Shown here: positions 1 through 6,510 of the stretch, one piece after another
Layout: each line of letters begins with the position of its first letter
Position numbering within the stretch: the stretch's first letter is position 1
Assembly (NCBI GenBank): GCA_031279875.1
Contig: JAITHS010000360.1
Coordinates: forward strand, 1 to 6,510
Origin: Tannerella sp.
Lineage (GTDB): Bacteria; Bacteroidota; Bacteroidia; Bacteroidales; Tannerellaceae
Length of the DNA: 6,510 nucleotides
Direction of reading: 5' to 3'
The notes under the pieces: generated by a model
The model's database searches: none
What the model saw: the letters and a program-made list of their open reading frames with translations, nothing else
Told to the model about the DNA's origin: nothing
Made by a program: the position numbers and the translations under genes

Positions 1-1065
1 AAAGGCGTCGGCGATGTGCTGGCGCGGCAACTGATACAGTATTTCGGAACGGCGGCAGATGTTTTTAAGGCAAAACGTCCGACGCTTGAAAAAGTGCAGG
101 GTATAGGCTCCGTAACAGCCGAGATGATTGCCGCTTCGCGCAAAGAGGCGCTGCTGAAAGCCGAAAAAGAACTTGTTTTTGTCGAAAAAAACAAAATACG
201 TATCTATTGCATTACCGACGCCGACTATCCGGTGCGGCTTAAAGAGTGTCAGGACGCACCTGTAGTATTCTATTTTAAGGGTAATGCCGATTTGAATGCC
301 GCAAAAATCATCAGCATCGTAGGCACGCGACGCTGTACTGATTATGGCCGACAACATACGGAAGAACTCATCAAAGACTTATCAGTTCAATATCCTAACT
401 TACTGATAGTCAGCGGTTTAGCCTACGGAATAGATATCTGCGCTCATCGTAACGCTCTGAAAAACAAACTGCCTACAGTCGGAGTGCTGGCTCACGGTCT
501 CGACCGGATTTATCCTCCGCTCCACCGTAATGCGGCTATTGAGATGCTCGACAACGGCGGGTTATTGACCGATTTTATGAGCGGTACGATTCCCGACAAG
601 GAAAATTTCCTGCGCCGCAACCGCCTTATTGCCGGACTTGCCGACGTTACTATCGTGGTTGAATCGGCTGTACGCGGCGGCTCGTTAGTAACAGCCGACA
701 TCGCCGTTTCCTACGGACGGGACGTTTATGCCTTTCCGGGACGCACGTCCGATATGTTGTCGGGCGGCTGCAACCGGCTGATTCGTATGAACAAAGCCGG
801 TTTGATAACTTCCGCCGAAGACCTCATTAAAGCGCTTTGCTGGGATATCGACCTCAACAAAGTCTCAAAAAATGTCCAACCCGAATTGTTTGCCAAAAGC
901 GACCATCCCGTGATTTGCACATTGCAGAGCAAAGGTGAAATTCAAATCAACATTCTCGCAGCCGAACTTAATATGCCGGTCCATAAACTTTCTTCGATGC
1001 TTTTCGAACTCGAACTCGAAGGTCTCATTCGCTCTTATCCGGGAGGGATTTATAAACTTAATTAG
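1..1065 (+). CDS. dprA: DNA-processing protein DprA, 5'-truncated by the window edge
   Basis: DprA (Smf) binds incoming single-stranded DNA in the cytoplasm and loads RecA on it during natural transformation. The frame is open from base 1. The GTG at 16 is an internal Val codon, because the five codons before it (KGVGD) already belong to the N-terminal helix-hairpin-helix region. From family knowledge roughly 10-15 residues are missing. Counting codon 1 as the first codon in the window, the helix-hairpin-helix part covers about 1-50. The Rossmann-like DNA-binding core covers about 90-275, with IVGTR (106-110), SGLAYGID (138-145), the RNRLIAGL block (206-213), GGSLVTA (226-232) and PGR (246-248). 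A C-terminal winged helix of the DprA type covers about 300-354. The stop is TAG at 1063-1065. No residue typical of the family looks lost. A 239-bp gap with its own promoter signals separates it from the next gene. Identification is firm; competence in this organism is not shown. Confidence 0.96.
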   Translation, partial: KGVGDVLARQLIQYFGTAADVFKAKRPTLEKVQGIGSVTAEMIAASRKEALLKAEKELVFVEKNKIRIYCITDADYPVRLKECQDAPVVFYFKGNADLNAAKIISIVGTRRCTDYGRQHTEELIKDLSVQYPNLLIVSGLAYGIDICAHRNALKNKLPTVGVLAHGLDRIYPPLHRNAAIEMLDNGGLLTDFMSGTIPDKENFLRRNRLIAGLADVTIVVESAVRGGSLVTADIAVSYGRDVYAFPGRTSDMLSGGCNRLIRMNKAGLITSAEDLIKALCWDIDLNKVSKNVQPELFAKSDHPVICTLQSKGEIQINILAAELNMPVHKLSSMLFELELEGLIRSYPGGIYKLN

Positions 1066-1107
1066 TAATTGATTTACAATCAGGATATTATCATTGTTGC
1101 AAATGTG

Positions 1108-1142
1108 AATATAATATATAAAAATATAAAATATTATAAATT
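1108..1142. promoter_or_regulatory. A/T-only tract upstream of promoter
   Basis: These 35 bases contain no G or C and lie just upstream of the palindrome and the predicted -7 element. Such tracts can bend DNA, bind nucleoid proteins or act as UP-like elements. That role is inference; only the base composition is seen. No hairpin followed by a T-run is present here, so it is not called the dprA terminator. Confidence 0.4.
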
Positions 1143-1148
1143 GGCGGT

Positions 1149-1164
1149 GTTTTCTATAGAAAAC
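1149..1164. promoter_or_regulatory. perfect 16-bp palindrome, candidate operator
   Basis: The sequence gttttctatagaaaac is identical to its own reverse complement over all 16 bases, and the symmetry stops on both sides. Its centre (1156/1157) is about 45 bp upstream of the transcription start expected from the -7 element, a common place for a dimeric activator. It has no loop and no following T-run, so an operator is more likely than a terminator. The regulator is unknown and none is encoded in the window. Confidence 0.45.
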
Positions 1165-1188
1165 TATCCGACTTATTAAATTTATTCG

Positions 1189-1196
1189 TACCTTTG
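1189..1196 (+). promoter_or_regulatory. Bacteroidota-type -7 promoter element (TAnnTTTG)
   Basis: The octamer tacctttg matches all six fixed positions of the Bacteroidota -7 consensus TAnnTTTG. It would place the transcription start near 1200-1205, about 100 nt before the ATG at 1305. No clear TTTG -33 element is found at the usual spacing (about 1160-1172), so the promoter may be weak alone or depend on an activator at the palindrome. It is the only good match in the gap. Confidence 0.6.
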
Positions 1197-1215
1197 CAGC
1201 GTTCGTTCGTGGAAA

Positions 1216-1274
1216 AACGTTTGATTATGAAAATGTTGTTTAGTTGTTTTACACAAGTGCGATCAACAAACGTT
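1216..1274 (+). other. long-range inverted repeat in the mRNA leader
   Basis: The 8-mer aacgtttg (1216-1223) is the exact reverse complement of caaacgtt (1267-1274). In the leader RNA these arms could pair and close a loop of about 43 nt, ending some 30 nt before the start codon. The arms are short and the loop is long, so this is only a candidate RNA structure. No known riboswitch is recognised. Confidence 0.3.
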
Positions 1275-1304
1275 AAATTATGTATATAAACAAATTAAAA
1301 AATT

Positions 1305-3932
1305 ATGAAGCGAAAATTCATTAAATTAAGGGTGGCAATGTCGGCAGTAACGCTGGGAATTGCATCATTACTGACCTCTCAAAAAGCAGAGGCTCAGCTA
1401 ACTATCGGCGATACAACAGAGCCGATGCCGTTCTCTGTGCTGGAACTTATCAATCAGCAGAATGAATACAAAGGTTTGCGTCTGCCGCATCTCAACGACT
1501 ACGGCATAGCGCAAGTTAAAGACGTGATTACCAATCCATTAAACCCCGATTATGACATCGACTACCAAGACCGTGCGCAGGGTTTGATGGTGTTCAACAC
1601 CGACATCAATTGCGTTATGGTCTGGGAGAACGATGATTTTTGGAGCGTTTGCGGCAATCCCAAACCAGCGAAGGGGACTATCGTTTGCGACTCATTAGAA
1701 CTGCACGGCGTTTACATCGCCGACATGCCCGTATCGGTCGGAAACTATATTACGGTACCTGTAAAATGCACACAACCGGGCACTTACGACATTTTATGTA
1801 CAACCGAGCGAGGCTTGATGTTTCAGGCATCCGGCACGCTACCGACCGTCGGTACGTATGCCATCAACGTCCCTGCCGCAGGAACGCCCGATGCACAGCC
1901 TACACCGCCAATGCCATGGCGTAATGACGCTCTGACGGTAAAGTTCAACGGTATTGAAAACTGTAACGGCTTGATATTCGTTAATGTACAGCCCGCTACG
2001 CCCGACTATCGCATCATTAACGTCAAGCCTTATCCGCAACCGTTTCCTGTTCAGACCAACCTTGCAACCGCTTCCGGCGTGTTGCCCTACAACTACTATG
2101 TCGCCGTAACTCTTTCGGTATCAAGACCGGGCGAATGGGACATGACCTCAAACTACGTCAACGGATACATGTTCGGAGGCAGAGGCAAAATCGAGGACGC
2201 TTCGGGCTATAACCCAAGCGGCTCTTATCCCCAGACTGTAGAAGTGATTGTACCTGTTGTCGGCGAACCGTCGGACATTCCTCCAATACAGGCAAACAAC
2301 TATACATCAGGCGGTTACGATAACTTTGTGATGACAACCAATAACTCCGCTACGCCGAGCAATTATCCGTTTTCGGTCAAACTCGCGTCGGTAGGATTTA
2401 CGGTCGGACCATGCGGTAGTATTAACTTCCTGAATATGGGGACATTAAAACAGAACGATCCGTTACCGACCTCGCCGGTTCCGACTATTGAAGTGCCGAT
2501 AACGGGCAGTGGGTCGGGCAAGACCACCATCACGGCAACTTTTGCAGGCGTACAGTTCACTTCGGGCGAGGTTAATGTTACAACCGGCTCGACGCAAGTT
2601 GTTGATCTTCACCCTACTACGTCCGGTCAGCGCCCAAGCAGGCATGGCACGGTCAATGTTTATTTCGACAGTTCGGAGGGCGGCATGAGCAATTTATGCA
2701 ATGAAACGGTCAATATTGCGGCGTCGAACGCACGTTTTTCAAACCTGACGCTCAAAGGCTACACCAACAATGGCGTCTATATGCTTGATCCGGCGCGAAA
2801 TACTACTACACCGTGTTCCATAAATGTTGAGGCGACTGTTTTTGAGGCAGGAGAATATCTATTGCGTTCGGATACAATCAATAACGTTTATTATGAAGCA
2901 TCCGGCAACCTTTCGGCGGGCAAAACAACTATCACTTTGACACCTCGTCAACTCACTAATAATGTTAAAAATGACATGACTACGGGCGTCAAAACTTACA
3001 AACTGCCATACGACAGAGACGGCGACGGCAATAATTTCGGACCCGGCGACGGGAAACTTGATTTCGTAATAAAATTCGCATATCGCCCGATAACAATTCT
3101 CAGCGTCGGCTCACGAACGGTCTCTAATTACGACCGTCCGGCAACGGCGACAAATCACGTAACCGCTTCGGCAATATTGCATAACAAAACCCTGTTCGGA
3201 CCCGAAGGCAAGGTTTGTGTAGGCGAGATAAAAGTAATTGAGATGTCGCGCGGCACGAACCCGTCGGCACGCGAATTACGACAGTACATCAATCAGTATA
3301 ACGTTGATATTGTGTTTGTTGCCGGTTTACGACAATGTCCTAATGCGGAAGTAGCGGCTGTGTATAAGAGTTTTATTGACAACCGTCACGGCTTTCTTTT
3401 CTATGCCGACCAAACATCTGCGCACGTAGAACGCTTTATACAAAGCATTTACGGCGTCGGCTCGTTCAATGCAACATTGAATATAGAGCATTTTCACACA
3501 ATCGAATCGTCGGCATATTCATTGAGCGTAATGCAAGGAGCATTTAAAAATTTTAATACCGACCCTCATAATCAGCATCTTGGAGATGATTGCGGCGACG
3601 GTATCAATATTCCGACGGCGGTCTTGTCGTCGCCCGGAATACAAATCATCAGCAAAAGTCAGAACGGCAACGCATGGATGTTTATTGATGAGCAGAAAGG
3701 CGTGTTCTATTGCGGCGACTACGCATGGGCAAACGGCAATTCGGCACATACCAACAACGGTGGCGCCTGGCCTTCGGAGCATCTCAACGGCGTACCTGTG
3801 AGGCACGGATGGAGCAGCGCCACGTCAGGCGACGGATATGTCTATAATTCATTCATTTATGCCAACGCTATGGAGTATGCCATCCGATGGGCAGCTAAAA
3901 ATGTAAGCAATAACACTGTTGCCATACCGTAA
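1305..3932 (+). CDS. exported repeat protein with C-terminal ThuA/GATase-like domain (paralog 1)
   Basis: I do not recognise a named family for the whole 875-residue protein. Residues 1-30 form a signal peptide with a basic n-region (KRKFIKLR) and likely cleavage at A30|Q31. There is no lipobox cysteine, which supports the ATG at 1305 and a non-lipoprotein. Residues 31-118 are an opening module ending in NTDINCVMVW (98-107) and SVCG. Four beta-sandwich-like repeats follow, with signature turns near 158-177, 275-294, 404-421 and 515-534 (PG-x-Y/W, then NG or equivalent, then SG). Residues 570-586 look like a calcium loop (Asp 570, 572, 574, 582, 586). Residues about 593-870 form an alpha/beta domain with NVDIVFVAG (666-674), a GFLFYAD strand and YCGDYAW, close to ThuA/glutamine-amidotransferase folds but without a visible catalytic triad. 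No type IX secretion tail is seen. The A/T-rich start lacks a Shine-Dalgarno sequence. A paralog follows 17 bp downstream. A surface or periplasmic binding role is inferred. Confidence 0.85.
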   Translation: MKRKFIKLRVAMSAVTLGIASLLTSQKAEAQLTIGDTTEPMPFSVLELINQQNEYKGLRLPHLNDYGIAQVKDVITNPLNPDYDIDYQDRAQGLMVFNTDINCVMVWENDDFWSVCGNPKPAKGTIVCDSLELHGVYIADMPVSVGNYITVPVKCTQPGTYDILCTTERGLMFQASGTLPTVGTYAINVPAAGTPDAQPTPPMPWRNDALTVKFNGIENCNGLIFVNVQPATPDYRIINVKPYPQPFPVQTNLATASGVLPYNYYVAVTLSVSRPGEWDMTSNYVNGYMFGGRGKIEDASGYNPSGSYPQTVEVIVPVVGEPSDIPPIQANNYTSGGYDNFVMTTNNSATPSNYPFSVKLASVGFTVGPCGSINFLNMGTLKQNDPLPTSPVPTIEVPITGSGSGKTTITATFAGVQFTSGEVNVTTGSTQVVDLHPTTSGQRPSRHGTVNVYFDSSEGGMSNLCNETVNIAASNARFSNLTLKGYTNNGVYMLDPARNTTTPCSINVEATVFEAGEYLLRSDTINNVYYEASGNLSAGKTTITLTPRQLTNNVKNDMTTGVKTYKLPYDRDGDGNNFGPGDGKLDFVIKFAYRPITILSVGSRTVSNYDRPATATNHVTASAILHNKTLFGPEGKVCVGEIKVIEMSRGTNPSARELRQYINQYNVDIVFVAGLRQCPNAEVAAVYKSFIDNRHGFLFYADQTSAHVERFIQSIYGVGSFNATLNIEHFHTIESSAYSLSVMQGAFKNFNTDPHNQHLGDDCGDGINIPTAVLSSPGIQIISKSQNGNAWMFIDEQKGVFYCGDYAWANGNSAHTNNGGAWPSEHLNGVPVRHGWSSATSGDGYVYNSFIYANAMEYAIRWAAKNVSNNTVAIP
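3012..3062 (+). other. calcium-loop-like segment in paralog 1
   Basis: Codons 570-586 of paralog 1 give DRDGDG, a short Gly/Asn-rich linker, then DGKLDF. The Asp spacing resembles EF-hand or dockerin-type loops (DxDxDG). It sits just before the C-terminal alpha/beta domain, where a bound ion could stiffen the hinge. Metal binding is inferred only from spacing; the matching stretch of paralog 2 has no such Asp pattern. Confidence 0.45.
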
Positions 3933-3949
3933 CGATAAATATTAATAAA

Positions 3950-6510
3950 ATGAAAAAATACTTAATAATTGTAATAATTTCGATTGTTACGCAATATATA
4001 CCTGCCCAAGTATCGCTTGGCATGAGGGATACGATTTCGGCGCAATTCTCGCTGCTTGAACTCATCAACGAGCAGGCAAACTATCGCGGATTACTCATTC
4101 CGCACGTTGACAACGCCGGTTTGGAGCGCCTCCGCGACACCATTATGAACGGCAACGACACTCTCTCTTATCCTCTCTATGCCAAGGGATTAGTGATATT
4201 CAACACAGATATAAACTGTTTGATGGTATGGCAGGACACATCGTTTTGGAGCCTTTGCGGAAGTCGTAAACCGGCGCAAACGGAAATCCGCAACTGCGAC
4301 AATGTCCGCGTACATGGCGTTTACATCGAAGGGCAGCCGCTTAATACTTCGCATTACATCAGTATTCCACTGTGGGTCAATAAGAAAGGCTATTACGAAA
4401 TAATGGTTACGTCTGCTAACGGATATTTTTATACTACGAGCGGTAATTTCGACAGCGAAGGGCGCGAGTTTGTCATCAATGTTCCCGCAATAGGCTCACC
4501 GTCAAGGTATTCGCCGCCATTAGACACGCTTTTGATAACCGTCAACGGCACGGCGACAACCTGCATACCTACCGTCAACGTTCGTCCGGCAGCCCCTGAT
4601 TATGTCATCGTTGACGTTCAACCGGTGCCGCAACCTTTCCCGATAGAAATTCAACTTGACACTTTTTCGCCGCTAAAATATTATGCAACAGTTACTTTGA
4701 TGGTCAACGTACCCGGCGAATGGACGCTTTATACAGGTCAGGTCAACGGCTATCAGTTTTCTGCGTCAGGTCAAATCGGACAAGCGTCAGGCTTTAATGC
4801 GGCAGGCGCCTTCCCGCAGCAAGTTAAGGTAACAGTGCCTGTAACCGGCGGCCCGATAGCCTACGGCACGGGCAAAGACTATTTCACGATGACATCGGCA
4901 GGAGCAAAAAATCCGTCAAGTTTTCCGTTTGCTGTCGAACTCGCAACCGTCGCATTTTCAATGGATTGCTCGCAAATACAATATCTCTCGCCGACAGATT
5001 TCCACAAGACCATGCTGCGTGACGTGGCTGTGCCTGCTACATCTTATATAGAAGTGCCGGTCAACGTTTTCTCTGCCGGAGACACAAAAATTACGGCGCT
5101 TTTTGGCGGGCTGTCGTACAGTTCGGTTGCGTCAGGCACTAATAATCCTCCTCCTTCCAATCAGACGCTGCACCCCGGCACCACGCATCTCAACGTTGGT
5201 AATCAGACTGTTGTCCTCAAATCCGACAGCGCCGTAACAATCCCGCGCCAAGAGGGTAACTTCCCCGTGCTTTACACAAGTTCGCTCGGCGGCTTGCAGA
5301 AACACTATTGCCTGACCGACACGGCTAATGTCGTCGCGTCGTCGGCCGTGTTTACCATGACGGCCGACATCGTCCATGCCGACTGGATAGTAAGCCCCAT
5401 CGTAGGTCGCCGCAGTCCTGCAACCCGCATAGCGATAGGCGTTGTCGCCACAATGCCCGGTTCTTACAACTTTACGATACCCGACCCCGACCCTGTTCGC
5501 TACGCCACCTACGGCATCACATATCGCGGTTCAGGCACTCTCAAAGCCGGTTTGGATAGTATCATCCTCTACGCCGACGCTCTTCCGAACGGCGATTACG
5601 CTAATCCGGAGCCGGGCGCTTCAACAAAATTCACTTCCGCTAACTCCGGCGGAATTACCGGCAATATAGAATTTTATGTCGCCTTTTCATACGCAAAACT
5701 CAATATTCTGTCTTTGAGTGATGCACCTGCGAGGAGAATTTACAGTACAGGTCCAAATATGTCTGACAACGAAAATGCGACTAATAATATAACTGCAATG
5801 ATACGAAATGCAAATTATATCGGTCCTAACGGTTTGATTAAGATGGATGATTCGCCGCGCGTCTTCAATTATGCAAATTCGGAGGTTAACTCATGGGAAA
5901 AACTTGCCAAAAAAATTAACGATAACAATATAGATATCATTGTGTTAAGTTACAATTATGATAATGCTGCGTTGAATGAAGCAGGAATTGTGCATGTTCT
6001 GACCGATTTTGTATTGAATAAAAAAGGCGTTTTAGTTTGTGGCGCGGAGTATAGATTGCCATTTGTAGTTCAATTGATGAATAATATCTATGGAGCGACA
6101 GGAGCAAACGCCCTGAATACAAACACAAACAATAATGTACAGTCGAATAAAGCAAGTTTCACGGGAAATGTAACCAATCATGCTGATGCTGTTGTGCTTG
6201 ATATTCAGGATATTATCGTTAAAGGCTCAACCGAATTCGGCAGTTTCGGCAACGTGGCAGGCAAAACCATAGATGTTGATGCAAACAATGCCAACTGGAT
6301 TCGCACCGAGAATCTGTCGCAATTCTATAAGGACAATTCTATCGTTATTGCTACCGGTCCGAATACCGATCCAACCGCTTGGTACAGAGGACATATCATG
6401 ATAATGCGGCACAAGACGAAAGGTTTCCTGTATTACGGCGATTCGGGCTTCTCGACCAACGGCTCGCTTAATGTTACGGTAAACAATAACGGTACTCCGG
6501 CGAACTATCG
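3950..6510 (+). CDS. exported repeat protein with C-terminal ThuA/GATase-like domain (paralog 2), 3'-truncated
   Basis: The frame stays open for 853 codons plus two bases from the ATG at 3950 to the window edge, so the C-terminus is missing. Compared with paralog 1, about 45-55 residues are lacking. MKKYLIIVIISIVTQYIPA is a signal peptide, probably cut before Q20, which gives a mature start (QVSLG) like that of paralog 1 (QLTIG). The opening module ends in NTDINCLMVW (85-94) and SLCG. Repeat signatures lie near 146-165, 255-274, 376-396 and 503-529. The alpha/beta domain starts near 582, with NIDIIVLSY (660-668), GVLVCGAE (693-700), NNIYG (711-715) and YYGDSGF (828-834). The calcium-loop motif of paralog 1 is not present. 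The two proteins align end to end. The 17-bp A/T-rich gap has no terminator or promoter, so the pair is likely one operon. The start of the alpha/beta domain is far more A/T-rich than the preceding part of the gene. Function unknown. Confidence 0.87.
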   Translation, partial: MKKYLIIVIISIVTQYIPAQVSLGMRDTISAQFSLLELINEQANYRGLLIPHVDNAGLERLRDTIMNGNDTLSYPLYAKGLVIFNTDINCLMVWQDTSFWSLCGSRKPAQTEIRNCDNVRVHGVYIEGQPLNTSHYISIPLWVNKKGYYEIMVTSANGYFYTTSGNFDSEGREFVINVPAIGSPSRYSPPLDTLLITVNGTATTCIPTVNVRPAAPDYVIVDVQPVPQPFPIEIQLDTFSPLKYYATVTLMVNVPGEWTLYTGQVNGYQFSASGQIGQASGFNAAGAFPQQVKVTVPVTGGPIAYGTGKDYFTMTSAGAKNPSSFPFAVELATVAFSMDCSQIQYLSPTDFHKTMLRDVAVPATSYIEVPVNVFSAGDTKITALFGGLSYSSVASGTNNPPPSNQTLHPGTTHLNVGNQTVVLKSDSAVTIPRQEGNFPVLYTSSLGGLQKHYCLTDTANVVASSAVFTMTADIVHADWIVSPIVGRRSPATRIAIGVVATMPGSYNFTIPDPDPVRYATYGITYRGSGTLKAGLDSIILYADALPNGDYANPEPGASTKFTSANSGGITGNIEFYVAFSYAKLNILSLSDAPARRIYSTGPNMSDNENATNNITAMIRNANYIGPNGLIKMDDSPRVFNYANSEVNSWEKLAKKINDNNIDIIVLSYNYDNAALNEAGIVHVLTDFVLNKKGVLVCGAEYRLPFVVQLMNNIYGATGANALNTNTNNNVQSNKASFTGNVTNHADAVVLDIQDIIVKGSTEFGSFGNVAGKTIDVDANNANWIRTENLSQFYKDNSIVIATGPNTDPTAWYRGHIMIMRHKTKGFLYYGDSGFSTNGSLNVTVNNNGTPANY

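Noticed and set aside
16..18. GTG as the start codon of dprA
   Set aside because: The frame is open from base 1 and the five codons before it fit the DprA N-terminal helix-hairpin-helix, so the true start lies left of the window.
1060..1075. Inverted repeat aattagtaatt at the dprA stop as a terminator
   Set aside because: The loop would be one base, the stem is A/T only and no T-run follows, so it cannot act as an intrinsic terminator.
1080..1092. 13-base match tcaggatattatc, also at 6205-6217
   Set aside because: A single 13-base identity in a window of this size is within chance expectation. One copy is non-coding, the other lies inside paralog 2, and there is no flanking similarity.
1227..1289. 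20-codon ATG frame in the leader as a real gene
   Set aside because: It has no recognisable ribosome-binding signal, no similarity I know of and unremarkable composition. It is kept only as a weak finding, not as a CDS.
5132..5377. 81-codon frame on the minus strand
   Set aside because: It lies inside paralog 2, whose own frame is open across the whole region with sensible protein sequence. It is an antisense shadow.
6038..6040. Cys697 of paralog 2 as an amidotransferase nucleophile
   Set aside because: The matching position in paralog 1 is Tyr and no partner His/Glu pattern is evident, so catalysis cannot be supported.
5937..6412. Two minus-strand frames of 72 and 61 codons
   Set aside because: Both overlap the coding frame of paralog 2 antisense, one within its A/T-rich part, and neither has recognisable motifs.

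Overview
The window looks like a chromosomal piece of a Bacteroidota bacterium, most likely Bacteroidales. The basis is a DprA of the Bacteroidales style, a TAnnTTTG-type -7 promoter element, A/T-rich translation starts without a Shine-Dalgarno sequence, signal peptides cleaved at Ala|Gln, and exported proteins built from modules I recall as typical of this phylum. No species can be named from the sequence alone. All genes are on the + strand.

Region 1 (1-1065) is dprA, lacking only its first few codons, which lie to the left of the window. Region 2 (1066-1304) is a 239-bp non-coding gap. It holds a 35-bp run of pure A/T, a perfect 16-bp palindrome, a likely -7 promoter element about 25 bp further on, and a roughly 100-nt leader with a long-range inverted repeat. 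Region 3 (1305-3932) is a complete 875-residue exported protein. Region 4 (3950-6510) is a second, paralogous exported protein, open for 853 codons and cut by the window edge. It starts 17 bp after the first one stops, so the two are almost certainly co-transcribed.

The two exported proteins share one architecture: a signal peptide, a short opening module with a conserved NTDINC...W...C motif, four beta-sandwich-like repeats carrying a PG-x-[YW]...NG...SG signature, and a C-terminal alpha/beta domain that resembles the ThuA/glutamine-amidotransferase-like fold without an obvious catalytic triad. They appear to be surface or periplasmic structural or ligand-binding proteins. Their function is not known to me.

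The points most worth a second look are the tandem paralog pair itself, a sharp drop in G+C that begins at the domain junction of the second paralog, a calcium-loop-like motif present in only one paralog, and the palindrome placed where an activator would bind. dprA is probably a separate transcription unit and need not be functionally linked to the pair.
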